Positions 13,352 through 23,097 of a stretch of 64,000 nt of DNA are shown in pieces. The stretch comes from Tricholomella constricta. Taxonomy: Eukaryota; Basidiomycota; Agaricomycetes; Agaricales; Lyophyllaceae. How positions within the stretch are numbered: the first letter of the stretch is position 1; every line of letters starts with the position of its first letter. The stretch lies in contig JAACJP010000001.1 in the NCBI GenBank assembly GCA_013368375.1, positions 1,054,001 to 1,118,000 of the forward strand, read 5' to 3'. The notes under the pieces were generated by a model. That model was not told the origin of the DNA. It did not search any database and was given only the letters and a program-made list of their open reading frames with translations. Both the position numbers and the translations under genes were made by a program.

Positions 13352-14737
13352 CACAAGGGGCAAACCCCGAGGCGGTTTGATATCAACCGCCCCTAAGGCG
13401 GTTGACTTATGGTTGACTCAAGGTTGACTTGTGCTTGACTCACAGTCCATGTGATTATGTAATCGATGTGACTGATGTGTGACTGATGTGATAAACGCGC
13501 AGACGCGATCGCGGCCTCACCACCTCCACACCACCACCAACACCCCTCCCGGACCCATCCCCACAGCACGAGGACAAGCACGCCATCAGGCAGCGTGCTC
13601 GTCGTCTCCGGCGTCGTCGACCGCCCCGCCGCCCCTCGACACGCCCCCCAGCCCTCCCCCCACGCAGATTAAGCACAAGCACGCCGTCGGACGGCGTGCT
13701 CGTCATCTTTGGCGTCTTCAAACACCCCACTGCCTCTCGACGCTCCACCGGCCTCCCACCACCAATCACCACCTCCATCCACACCCCCCGCACTCTCGAG
13801 CACGAGCGCGCCCTTCAGCGGCATGCTCATTGTTTCCGGTGCCGTCGAGCACCTGGCCGCCTCTCGACACGCCCCCGGCCTCCCACCACCCACCGCCATC
13901 TACACCCTTCCTTCCCAGACCCCTCCAGACCTCTCCCGAGCACGAGCTTGGCAGCGCGCTCGTCGTCAATTTGACCCGCCCTTGGCTGCCCACCACTTAC
14001 CAACACCACCAACACCCCTTCCCCCCCCCCCCCCGGAACCCTTTTACACCCATCCCGAGCACGAGCGCACCGCGACATGCTCGTCGTTAAACGCCCGACT
14101 GCCACTTGACACGCCCTCTGACCTCCCAGCACTCACCTTCCATACCCATCCAGAGCAAGAGCACGCCATCTGGGGGCGTGCTCGTCATCCTGGGCATTGT
14201 CGAACGCCTGGCCGCCTCTTCGACCCCGTTCGGCGGCGCGCTCGTCGTCTTTGTGTCGTCGAGTGTCCCGCTGCCACTCGACGCGCCCCCCGTCGCTCAC
14301 CACCCTCCACCCACCTTCCCACGCATGCTCATTGTCTTGAGCATTGTCGGGCCTCCCGCGTCGACTCGGATGCTGTCCAGCCTCACTGCCCCCCGACTGC
14401 ACTGCCGGAGGCATTGCTTATCACCATAATCTCTGTACATTTCTTACTATAATGTTTAGTACATACCTGTTAATAATATCTATTGCTTTAACAAATCTCA
14501 ACTGATGGCTTATAGAGCCAATTTCAAGTAACAACTTTTAGCAATGCTGTATGTACAGTCCTGCCTTCCAATGAAGAGGACATTGCGGGTTGATCATGAA
14601 TGCCGGTTTTCTATTTTGGGACATTACACAAGCATCACACGTCCTACAGGAGCCTACAGGCTATACACAAGTCAACCGAGTTGACAACCGCCCTAGGGGC
14701 GGTTGATTTTCAACCGCCCCTTTGTTTGCCCCTTGTG
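13352..14737. mobile_element. CAC...GTG inverted-repeat DNA element (CACTA-like?)
   Basis: 1386 bp insertion with 14 bp perfect terminal repeats CACAAGGGGCAAAC...GTTTGCCCCTTGTG, flanked by ATA on each side (13349-13351, 14738-14740). Element C has the empty site (one ATA), which fixes the borders and a 3 bp duplication. Subterminal motifs repeat: AACCGCCCC palindromes and TTGACTT units. A CAC start plus a 3 bp duplication fits CMC/CACTA-like elements, but no transposase is present, so the class is inferred. The interior is a GC-rich repeat array (separate entry). A related left end lies at 29994. Confidence 0.75.
13540..14350. repeat. Degenerate tandem array with GCACGCC...GCGTGCTCGTC hairpins
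   Basis: Inside the CAC element. Roughly 100-135 bp units recur about eight times, each with a C-rich stretch (CTCGACACGCCCCC-like) and a hairpin-forming GCACGCC...GGCGTGCTCGTC box (clear examples near 13580, 13680, 14160). Long open frames here are proline and histidine rich on both strands and reflect composition. I see no protein domain. Confidence 0.6.
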
Positions 14738-16148
14738 ATAAAGCTATGGGCCATTTCGGTGCCGAACGGACTACTGAATATATTCGACGATGGTATTGGT
14801 GGCCATCACTAGCCACGACCGTGCGTACGTTTTGTAAAACGTGCGAGTACTGCCAGCAGATCAAGACGTCGAATCAAAAACCGTCAGGGAAACTACACTC
14901 CCTGCCAGTACCAACTAAGCCTTGGGATTCTATCGGAATGGACTTTATCGGTCCATTTCCAGAATCAAAGGGATATAATTACCTATGGGTAGTAATTTGT
15001 TGCATGACGAGTATGGTGCATATGATACCCATACATACGACGATGACAGCAGCCCAATTATCATGGGTATACTTACGGGAGATCATCAGGCTCCATGGCC
15101 TGCCAAGCTCGATCGTAAGCGATCGAGACTCTAAGTTTACGTCACGCTGGTGGCGCGAACTACATAAGTTATTAGGAGCTAAGCTCCTAATGTCGACATC
15201 TTTCCATCCTCAGACGGATGGACAAACGGAGCGAGCCAATCGTAGTATTGGCCAGATATTTTGCGCCGTTGTGAGGCATGACCAAAAGGACTGGGTAGAT
15301 TGTATACCCATGGCTGAGTTCGCAATAAATGCGAGCGTATCGGCTACCACCAAGTTCGCTCCATTTGAGCTGAATAGTGGATACATGCCGTCCATGTTGA
15401 AAGAGATACGCTCAGACAGCGTAATACCGAAGGGAATTCGAGAGTATGCTGAACGCGCATTGCAGAACATAGCAGAGGCGCATGACGCTATAATCGAAGC
15501 GCGCGTATTTCAAACGCGCAAGGCAAACAGGCGCCGATCCGCTGGTCCAGAAATAAAGGGGGGAGACTTGGTGTATTTATCCACCAAGAACTTGAACCTC
15601 CCCAAGGGACGCGCCCGTAAATTGTGCCCGAAATTCGTCGGGCCCTACAAAGTGCTGAAGGCCATGCCAGACACATCGAACTATATGTTGGTACCTACGG
15701 CACTCATGGAGCGCCGGATACATCCAACATTTCATATATCGATGTTGCGTCCATACTACACAACGAATGATACAATGTTCCCTAATAGAACTCATCTGGA
15801 GCCCTACGATTTTGGGGCGCCGGATAATCACGAATGGTTCGTAGAAGACATTTTGGGCCATAGATGGACCCAAAATAATACTGTGGAATATCAGGTTAGG
15901 TGGAGCCTGGGAGACACCACCTGGGAACCGCACACCAACTGTAACAAGTTAGCGGCACTGGATCGCTACTTGGAACTACAAGGGGTGAAGAGCGCGTCGA
16001 GATTACCGCGACAAACCTAGAATGTGGCGCGGTCATGTGACCATGGCGATCAGGAAAATTACATAACCATCAAAAGTTATGACAGAAGGTTAAATATGTT
16101 TGGCGCTAGACGCGCAACCGATTTTCAACCCTCTCAACACAAACCAAC

Positions 16149-19103
16149 ATGTACCCCAGCCAAGTACCAACTTCCAGCAACGACGCGATTCGGGGCGGCG
16201 ACAGCCGCACCGACCAGCAAAATTCGAACCCGGGGCCGAGTTCAAGTGGGGAGGGAGTGCAGGGGCGCGCGGAAAATGCGCCCCTGCCCCCAACTTACAT
16301 GGGCCCGCAGCCCCAATTATACCAATATCCCCCGGTTGGCCATATGAGCCAACCGCCCCATCAGGGGCAACAAACATTTCCGACGGTTGGCCATATGAGC
16401 CAACCGCACCACCAAGGGCAACAACCACCTATGGGTGGTTTTTACCCGCCAGGGCTGGCATTCCAACAGATGCCATCAATGGCGGGTTTCATGGGGTACC
16501 CGCAACCGACGTGGTACCCCCAAATGCCCATGCAGCCTGTACCGCACAATACGCGGTACAACGAGTCGGAGAAGATGGAGGTAGACGACCAAAGTCGTCT
16601 GCAAGCAAATGTTCCGTCGGCGCAAGTGGTGCGCGGTGAACCGGTGCGGCAACATGTCGCACCGAATGCAGACGACAAAGCGTTGTCGGCGTCGAGTTCG
16701 CGGAGGATGGCAGACAATCGCAGAGTGTCGCCTGCGTCAAGTTCGAGGAGACCATTTGCAGACGATGGTCTCCTTTCTTCTCTCTTGGACCGATTGGAAG
16801 ACGCGGGTATTCACCGCGAATTTTGTGATTTCTTGGACGATGGAATGGCGCAGCTGGTTATAACCCAGCTGCTTGATGCATACGATGGAGCTCGCGCGGA
16901 TTTGAGACGCGTGAAAGCGAGAGAAGCGGCCATGGCTGAGCAACTCAGCCTGGCAAGAAAACGGCCGGCAGTAGCATCGCCGGATCGCGGGGAGGGACCA
17001 TCGTCCCGACCCATAAAAAGGCAGCAAACGGAGGTGCGTCGAGAAGAACGCACCTCATACGAGCTGCGACGACAAGAGAGGAGCGAGCCCAGGCGTCCGG
17101 AACGACGCCTGGAACAGGATAATCAGCGGTACAACCGCCACCCCGACCAGGGAGTGTGGCGTGATGAACGCCCACTTGACTATGGTTCTCAATGGGAAGA
17201 GCGCCGAGAGGATCAAGGGACGCGCGAAGTGCGCCCCTTACCTGCTCGAGAAATCGAGCGCACGGCGTCGACATCGTCGACGTCAGCGGAAGCAAAGCCG
17301 CAAAACCTATCCGGAGCGTTACCGCCCCCGGGAGAAAGCCGGGTGCGGAACCCAGAACGAGGTTCTCAGAAGAAGGAACCTGTTGGCAAGTATACTTTGC
17401 CAGCGCCAGCCCCTGCACCACCTAGTACGATGGTGCAGCCCCCAACGCCGCCATCTAAAGGCAAACAGAAGGCATCGGATCCATATGCCGAGGCTATGGA
17501 TGAATCGGACTGGGGCGAGTCGTCTGACGACGACAAGCCTGTCAGCAAGAAGAAGGCTGCCGGGCAAAAGCAGCATCGCGAGAATATGGCTCGCAAAGCT
17601 GAGAAGGAGATGCCGGGGCGGATCCCTGACGAGCTCGGGGTGGTCTTCATCAACGACCGCCACGAGAGGGACAACCGCTTTTGGGATATGCTAGTGCGGA
17701 CGATATATGTATTGTCCGCCCAGAATCGTGCCTACGCACTAGGCACCGCAGCGCGAGTGTCCGAAAGCGAGTTGGGGACGGGACACAATTCTCGTCCCCC
17801 ATCGGGACGGCTATATGCCGTCACACCACGCGGGTTCCCAATGAACCCTCGTGAAGTTGATCAGTTGTATGCACTGATCAACGATCGGCGCCCCGGCGTG
17901 ACGGATGAAGAGCGGGCAGAGGCCTTTATGCTCTTTAGGGAGTTCCGGCGAGTCTCCCTCTCGGTAGCGCCCCATTTGCCCGACCGATCCATGGCTCGAG
18001 CAGCCATGGGTGAATTTAGAAGCGTCAACCGACCGTTCGATACACGGTCACCCATTTGGCAGGCCGCGCCAATTAGGCGGCCTGGGAGGGCATTCGAATA
18101 TAGGCCGGACAAGCCTACACGAGGCGCTGGCCTGCCTCAGCCAGGCCCCGACCATGCCCTCGATGTCGAGCACTGGTGCCGACATATGATTCACCATGGG
18201 CGTATTGGTTCAAAGAACCAATACGGAGGAATCGTCATGGACTACCGGTTCCGCGTACATAGGCGCGGAACTTGGGGATACTTGTTGGCGAATGTACTAG
18301 CGCCAACTACCCACAGCATGCGGTCATGGTTCATGCGACTTTTCGCGACCATTACTGCGCGGCCATACCTCTACTCAGAGGCTGTGGCTGCCTATAACGA
18401 GGCCAATCCAGATCGGCCTTTCACACCGATCGAAGGCCCTGAGGTTACCATACCTCGCATCCAAGTGATCCCTCCGGAGGTGCGGATCACTGAACAAGGT
18501 GTCCTGCAACACCTTATCAACATTGGTATTCCAGTAAGCTGGATACACCATAGCTACACTTATGGTCTACATTATTTGGACCATAACTACTCTAACTCAG
18601 GTCCCTATAAGGACCTGTTCCGCAATGTTGACGACGATCGAGTTCGTCGTCTAGATGAAATGGGCGTTCCGCCCGCCATCCCTGAGTGGGATGGGTGGTA
18701 CCATCCCACCACCGACGACATCACGCGCATCCAAACACTGATGCACGTGGAATTCCAGACCGAATCACTAGACTGTCTAGTGAGTTCGGAATGGATGTTT
18801 GTGGGTGAAGACCCACACTTCCGAGGACTCCGTGTTTGGGTGGGGGAATATCTCCCCCCAGGCCTGCATCACCCAGCTTCATCGGGATCGACGTCCATCA
18901 ACGTTGAAATGGCGGACCCAGCGGCAGCTATACCTGCCCCCGCGACACCATCCACAGTCGTGGCAGCTCCAACTGGAGCTACCGAAACCCAAGTGGACCC
19001 CGTGTCGGCCCTTACAGGGCCTTTATCACTGGCGGTGATTACCACCAGCCAGGGTCCGGTGGACAACAACACCACCGACCCCGACACAGTGATGGAGTCA
19101 TAG
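16149..19103 (+). CDS. Third ORF of family 2 Ty3 element, function unknown (984 aa)
   Basis: Begins at ATG 16149, 128 nt after the pol stop, same strand, and is uninterrupted to TAG 19101-19103. N-terminal 150 residues are rich in Pro, Gln, Met and Tyr, with two copies of GHMSQPxHQGQQ. Residues about 210-280 look helical or coiled (DRLEDAGIHREFCDFL, then a K/R/E-rich segment). Residues about 290-390 are Arg/Glu-rich and 400-480 are Ser/Pro-rich with a basic patch (SKKKAAGQKQ). The C-terminal half (about 480-930) is a dense globular-looking domain with motifs DNRFWDMLVRTI, EFRRVSLSVAP, DVEHWCRHMIHHGR and SWIHHSYTYGLHYLDHNY. No signal peptide or membrane segment is visible, so an envelope role is unlikely. 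I do not recognise the fold. Similar hypothetical proteins seem to recur in agaricomycete genomes (memory, not checked). Element C has the same ORF, broken by a duplication. Confidence 0.85.
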   Translation: MYPSQVPTSSNDAIRGGDSRTDQQNSNPGPSSSGEGVQGRAENAPLPPTYMGPQPQLYQYPPVGHMSQPPHQGQQTFPTVGHMSQPHHQGQQPPMGGFYPPGLAFQQMPSMAGFMGYPQPTWYPQMPMQPVPHNTRYNESEKMEVDDQSRLQANVPSAQVVRGEPVRQHVAPNADDKALSASSSRRMADNRRVSPASSSRRPFADDGLLSSLLDRLEDAGIHREFCDFLDDGMAQLVITQLLDAYDGARADLRRVKAREAAMAEQLSLARKRPAVASPDRGEGPSSRPIKRQQTEVRREERTSYELRRQERSEPRRPERRLEQDNQRYNRHPDQGVWRDERPLDYGSQWEERREDQGTREVRPLPAREIERTASTSSTSAEAKPQNLSGALPPPGESRVRNPERGSQKKEPVGKYTLPAPAPAPPSTMVQPPTPPSKGKQKASDPYAEAMDESDWGESSDDDKPVSKKKAAGQKQHRENMARKAEKEMPGRIPDELGVVFINDRHERDNRFWDMLVRTIYVLSAQNRAYALGTAARVSESELGTGHNSRPPSGRLYAVTPRGFPMNPREVDQLYALINDRRPGVTDEERAEAFMLFREFRRVSLSVAPHLPDRSMARAAMGEFRSVNRPFDTRSPIWQAAPIRRPGRAFEYRPDKPTRGAGLPQPGPDHALDVEHWCRHMIHHGRIGSKNQYGGIVMDYRFRVHRRGTWGYLLANVLAPTTHSMRSWFMRLFATITARPYLYSEAVAAYNEANPDRPFTPIEGPEVTIPRIQVIPPEVRITEQGVLQHLINIGIPVSWIHHSYTYGLHYLDHNYSNSGPYKDLFRNVDDDRVRRLDEMGVPPAIPEWDGWYHPTTDDITRIQTLMHVEFQTESLDCLVSSEWMFVGEDPHFRGLRVWVGEYLPPGLHHPASSGSTSINVEMADPAAAIPAPATPSTVVAAPTGATETQVDPVSALTGPLSLAVITTSQGPVDNNTTDPDTVMES

Positions 19104-19459
19104 GTCGGGGAGACAACCTAATCCCCCCGTCAACGAACCGACCTCGACACGTAGGGCGTACCGCCGGGGCGACCGCCATTGTCAGGTGCAGACCACCTGA
19201 CTCCCGAGGAGCAATCCGCAGGTTGCGTATTAACGCAACATTGGATGTCCTCACCACCACTCATTGTCGCACGGCACTTTGAGGCCGTGCAGTGGCGCTA
19301 ATGCATCCACTTGTCTTTAAGTCGAGAATACGTATCATACCTACGTATTCTTGCATTATTTGATAGGTCTAGGTCGCCGGGACCTAGACCCTCCTTTTAC
19401 TCTCTTTTTCTGCTCAACTCCCTGGTGAAGATCGCTACACGCGATCTTAAAGGGGGGTA
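19104..19459 (+). other. Element B 3' untranslated region and polypurine tract
   Basis: 356 bp between the third ORF and the 3' LTR with no coding signal. It ends in AAAGGGGGGTA immediately before the LTR (19449-19459), a typical polypurine tract. Two palindromic boxes are visible (GGTCTAGGTCGC...GACCTAGACC near 19365-19390; GATCG...CGATC near 19428-19445). Confidence 0.7.
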
Positions 19460-19679
19460 TGTAAGGACGCCCACTATCTTATCTAATATTGGTTATCTAA
19501 TCGTATCTTATCGAGACGATTAGCTATTGTTTGGCAACACCTTCTGGTGTTGCCTATTTAATTCATTACATTAAATAAGTACAAACAACCTTGTACACCT
19601 ATACGTAGCAATCGACAGACTTGTCAAGCTTACGTCTAGTGTGAACAACAAGGTCCCCAAAATCTGTAACTCCGTTACA
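19460..19679 (+). repeat. Element B 3' LTR
   Basis: 220 bp, paired with 7329-7549. Differences seen: A/G in the ACACCC/ACGCCC start, a one-base loss in GATTAGCTATT, T/C in AGTACAAAC, and G/A in GTCAAGCTT. Confidence 0.93.
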
Positions 19680-19851
19680 GTGTCCCCGACATGAATTTTT
19701 CGAAAAGAGCGGAGGGGCGGTCCATAGAGGCCGAGTTGGAGGTGTTGGAGGCAGTGAGAGCCGAAATTGTGGCTTCCATATTCACCAACTGCTCCTCCGT
19801 TGTGAGGAAGGGAGAGAACGGTCGCTGCGACATGTCACCAAATTCGGACAT
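19680..19851 (-). pseudogene. Element A gag, N-terminal part
   Basis: The ATG at 19851 (MSEFGDMSQRPF) matches the gag start of element D (MSEFGEFD). Both continue with a heptad-like segment that aligns between the two (ATISALTASNTSNSAS here). The frame runs into the element B LTR at 19679; the rest of gag resumes at 7328 with the proline-rich segment. Joining the two halves, less the target duplication, restores the family 1 gag layout. Confidence 0.85.
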
Positions 19852-19964
19852 CTCGAAACGGGACTGGGCGGGCGATCGGAGCAAGCGCGCGTTGGACGGT
19901 CGCGTGTAGCAGACGCGTGTTTCGGCGCGGAAGCGGATGGGTCGGCTTTGTCGGGTTTCTAGAG

Positions 19965-19976
19965 TTACTCTATTCT
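19965..19976 (-). promoter_or_regulatory. Element A putative self-priming primer-binding site
   Basis: Just inside the 5' LTR the sense strand reads GC then AGAATAGAGTAA. This 12-mer is the exact complement of TTACTCTATTCT (sense strand of 20094-20105) in the same LTR. That LTR segment lies about 32 nt downstream of a TATATAG box (20132-20138), so it should be the 5' end of the transcript. This is the arrangement of Tf1-type self-priming. Confidence 0.65.
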
Positions 19977-19978
19977 GC

Positions 19979-20467
19979 TGTTAGGGCGACCTCAGCGCAG
20001 AGCTTAGTCGTGCTGGCAGAGGGGAATCCAATGTTATATTATGTATGATAGAGAGAGCGTAAGTAAACCTACCTGGCAGAGGGGAATCCAATGAGAATAG
20101 AGTAAAGGATTCCCCCATGTCAGGAGGACGACTATATACAAGTAAGATACGTGAGGGCCGGCTCTCTGGGGTGTATGGTACGTAAATGATAACGGATGGG
20201 CAGCGGCGCGTGTATGTACACGTTCCCGACGCTGTCCGATCCTCGTGGCTCAGGGTGCGGGCACAAGGTCGGGCGACCGACATCGGGATGTCGGACGTCG
20301 GGATCGGGCATGCGCTGGAAGGGGACGTAGTGACAGGAATGTATAAGTATGTACACCGACGCTTGGTCGGAGCGTTGGGGTCGGGGGCGCGATCGGTAGG
20401 GAGCGATCGCACGTGTCGGGGGACAGTCGGTGAGCATCGGAGGGCTTGAATGGGCGTTCCCCTAACA
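19979..20467 (-). repeat. Element A 5' LTR with promoter
   Basis: 489 bp, paired with 1788-2276. Sense-strand TATATAG at 20138-20132 and a predicted start near 20106. Two copies of CTGGCAGAGGGGAATCCAA (around 20013 and 20075) form a direct repeat of unknown role. Followed by GCCAG (20468-20472). Confidence 0.92.
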
Positions 20468-20472
20468 GCCAG

Positions 20473-21699
20473 CGCCTTTGATTGGATCATTTGTGGGTTA
20501 GGTAAGCAGGCACACAAGTAGGACCCGGCTTTCCATAGTAATACACATCAAGACACGTACATTTCTCTTTTTGGGCATACTGCAATCAGCTGCAAATTAT
20601 TGGTTCAACGCACCATACACCATATCACTATCTATTCATGCTATAAGCACTTGCATATATCTAATAATGGTTTCATTGCATTACAAGTATGCCAAGAAAT
20701 GGGAAGAGCAGCCAAAAGCACTGGAAAACAGCCTTGCGGTTGCCCCAGAATGCCATTCATTATGTCTGAATATGGGAGAACCCTGGTAATTCAGTTCCTT
20801 GAGCTTAAAGTTCTGATTTTTGTGGGAGTGGAGTGAGAGCGCTTTGGCCATTCTGAACAAATGAAAATTTGATACATTCTTCTGAATACAAGGAAAATAT
20901 GATTCAATTCAGTCTCTATTATGCTCAATATTTATTTCTTGATGTACAGTAAGTATGCACAGCTAGAATACATACTATTTGCCTTAGGTTCTCATGCAAT
21001 ATGTAGTTTAATACAAAAGCTGATGGAAGGTGAATCACAGGTTAATGGTGGCTGTGTGCTGAGCCATCAGCCGTAGCGTCTCCCCATACCTTAGCCTTTC
21101 CCGACACAGTCTGACACGCATGAGGTCCTGATGGCGGTGTACAAGTTTATGCGGTCTTTCACTGCGCAAGGACCACACTACCAATTTAACTGCCACGCTC
21201 CGAAATATGATTAAATATCATGGATATCAGACGATTATCTACTTATGACATAGAGGTGCAATGGGCCCGGGGGTACACAAGCTTACGATCCGTGCCGAAG
21301 GCACAGCGCTCGTAGGCTTAGCCAAAGACGACAGATGACAGGACATAGATGTGAATGTGAGAAATATCATCATGAACTCATGAAAAAATGTGCATCGCAA
21401 ATTATGGCAAACGGCGGTGAGGAAGCACGCCATCCACCTCAAACAAGGACATCGGTTTGTTCTACCACAACGAGATCCAGCCAATAGTTTCTGGAATCAA
21501 GCCAGAGTTCGTGGCAGAGTGAAAAGTCGTTGTGGGATGGAGACTTTGTGCCAGGGAAAATAAGGCTTTTATACGCTTGGCCACGTGACATTTACCTGAT
21601 TAGGCTCCATGACACGATCACCTCCAGGCTCACCTTTGCACCCCAGTCCCAACCTCACGAACGTAAAGAACCTTTCGAGACCTAAGGCCTAAGGCGTCG
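20473..21699. other. Intergenic, no gene recognised
   Basis: About 1.2 kb of AT-rich sequence between element A and the SNARE gene. Short frames only; no conserved protein or RNA recognised. The last 200 bp before 21700 should hold the promoter and 5' leader of the SNARE gene. Confidence 0.5.
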
Positions 21700-22998
21700 A
21701 TGCCATCCACAGACCTCACCGCCGACTTCCGTAAAATCATCCAGGAAAAAGAACGCGACACACCAGATGCCAAGCGCCGAATGCTTGCCACCAAGTCCCC
21801 TCGAACGGACTTCGGACTCGAGGGGAAAATCCACATTGGTAAAGAATACATTAACGAGGCTTATACTATTGTGAGTATGGCACATCAACATGTTTGAGTA
21901 TTCTGAGAAAAACTTCGAACAGTTAAATCATATTAGCACCCTGACACGGATGCTGGCGGCCATTCGAAAGCCCTACCTGAATGTCGACTCCAGAAGCACA
22001 CAATTGAGAAAGCAGCCCTCTCGAAACATCGACCTCAATAATGGAGACCCGTTCTGGACTGGAATAAAGCATCTCACAAATGAGGATCGTGACCAGATTG
22101 ACCTCCAAGCCCGTGTCATTTTGAGTCGTTGTGCAGATAGGGTAAAAGAAATGGAGGCGATAGAAAAGCGTAAGCATGCTCATTAAATGGCACAAGTAAT
22201 CGAGGAAGGACTGAGCTCGTGTTTGTTCTATCAGGCCGTGCAGAACTCATTGCGAGCAAAACGAATCCCCTCGCTCGGCTGCTTCCCGCCCGACTTCGGC
22301 AAGGCGCTTCCACTATATCATCAGACTTCCTGGCTGCCCACCACTCTGGTGTTACCTGGTATCTAAGCCGGCGTTTAGCAGAAGCGAGCCAGACCCAGAA
22401 GGAAATGCAAGAAGAGCGGGTAAAACGGCAACTGGAACGAACGCGAACCCTCGGGTCGGGGGCTGCCAGGGAGGTGCTGCATATGGCGGGAAAGGAATCA
22501 ATACCGGTTTCTGACCAGTCCCAGGACAAGAGAGCGCGAAGCTGGCTCGGGGACGCCTCGTCGAGTTTAATTGCTGCCACAATCGGTACCCCTTCCTCGA
22601 ACGGTTCTCGAACGACCCTCCCTGTCCCAAACGAAACCCCTCAGCCGTCAGATGACGAGGATGCAGAACTCGAACTTTCTGCCTCCCAAATCCTCCAGTT
22701 CGAAACAGAAAACGCGAATATTCTGCAGTCCGTTCAGGACACGCTGGAATCAGTTCAACAGGCAGAGTCGCGACTAATGGACATCAGCGCATTACAAATG
22801 GAGTTAATCAACCACTTGACGAGACAGACAGAGCTGACAGACCAGCTATACGAGGATGCCATAGCCACGACATCTACGGTAGAAAAGGGGAACATTCAAC
22901 TCAAGGAAGCAGAGAGACGAGCAAAAGACAGCCGGTTGTTCATTCTAGTCTTTCTTATTGGGGCCAGTATGAGTTTGTTATTCCTCCACTACTACTAG
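21700..22998 (+). CDS. UFE1: Syntaxin-18/Ufe1-like ER Qa-SNARE
   Basis: Three exons: 21700-21870, 21923-22169, 22235-22998, about 393 aa; introns are GT-AG with both joins in phase. The N-terminus matches the syntaxin-18 family (LTADFRKIIQEK, then INEAYTI joined to LNHISTLTRMLAAIRKPYL). The middle has the conserved GVTWYLSRRL and KEMQEERVKRQ motifs. A SNARE helix spans about residues 297-363 (ENANILQSVQDTLESVQQAE, ISALQMELINHL), and a C-terminal tail anchor of about 20 residues ends in HYY. By family, it is an ER-membrane Qa-SNARE that accepts Golgi-to-ER COPI vesicles. It stands head-in at the left of the host island; the next gene is convergent (stop at 23098). No defects seen, so probably functional. 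Confidence 0.9.
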
Positions 22999-23097
22999 CT
23001 TCCAACGACGTATAATATAGATACAATACCCATCCCATCCGAATTTATGTTAATACATATATTACCGGGTACAACTCTAACCCTCTCGCAAGCCCTG

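Larger units (their letters stand above)
10735..16020 (+). pseudogene. Element B pol (RT, RNase H, integrase, chromodomain), broken
   Basis: In phase with gag after the TGA. Reads an acidic and basic linker, RT (LCIPKKDG, HVYLDDIFIFSNS), RNase H (ICDASKSGVGA, HELETLAI, ITDHKALEFF), integrase (GMDFIGPFPES, SDRDSKFTSRW, HPQTDGQTERANR) and a chromodomain-like tail (VEYQVRW, DTTWEPH). A TAG at 12208-12210 replaces the TGG tryptophan codon of element C. A 1386 bp element at 13352-14737 cuts the integrase zinc module between its two histidines. A 3 nt in-frame loss occurs near 15690. Otherwise nearly identical to element C pol. Confidence 0.92.
7329..19679 (+). mobile_element. Ty3 chromovirus element B (family 2), inserted in A and itself split
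   Basis: LTRs of 221 and 220 bp (7329-7549, 19460-19679), TGTAAGGAC...CCGTTACA, differ at about 4 sites. Flanks TTGTC (7324-7328) and GTGTC (19680-19684) agree in four of five bases, consistent with a 5 bp duplication that has since mutated. Internal order: gag-protease (7658-10734), TGA with CTA context, RT-RNase H-integrase-chromodomain (10735-16020), then an extra ORF (16149-19103). Defects: a 1 nt deletion near 8186, a TAG at 12208-12210, and a 1386 bp DNA element in the integrase. It is about 12.35 kb with the insert, about 10.97 kb without. Confidence 0.94.
1788..20467 (-). mobile_element. Ty3 chromovirus element A (family 1), split by element B
   Basis: Complete but decayed LTR retrotransposon on the minus strand. 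Two 489 bp LTRs (1788-2276 and 19979-20467), both TG...CA type, are flanked by a perfect 5 bp duplication GCCAG (1783-1787, 20468-20472). The internal region reads gag, protease, RT, RNase H, integrase and a terminal chromodomain, the order expected of Ty3 chromoviruses. Element B (7329-19679) sits inside gag. The ORFs carry an 8 nt deletion in gag, a nonsense codon at 5349, a 13 nt deletion just before the RT active site and a frameshift in the chromodomain, so the copy cannot be autonomous. The LTRs differ at about 14 sites, nearly all CpG transitions. Confidence 0.93.

Noticed and set aside
13540..14350. CRISPR-like or regular repeat-spacer array
   Set aside because: Units are degenerate, of unequal length and in a eukaryotic transposon; no repeat-spacer regularity.
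13479..14452. Proline/histidine-rich open frames of up to about 250 codons in the CAC element
   Set aside because: Several overlapping frames on both strands of a GC-rich repeat array; composition explains them.
16149..19103. Third ORF as a retroviral-type envelope gene
   Set aside because: Position fits, but no signal peptide, membrane anchor or cleavage-site pattern is visible; it is charged and soluble-looking.
21241..21330. Possible small structured RNA near 21270-21320
   Set aside because: Some short complementary segments, but no tRNA cloverleaf or conserved snoRNA boxes could be made out.
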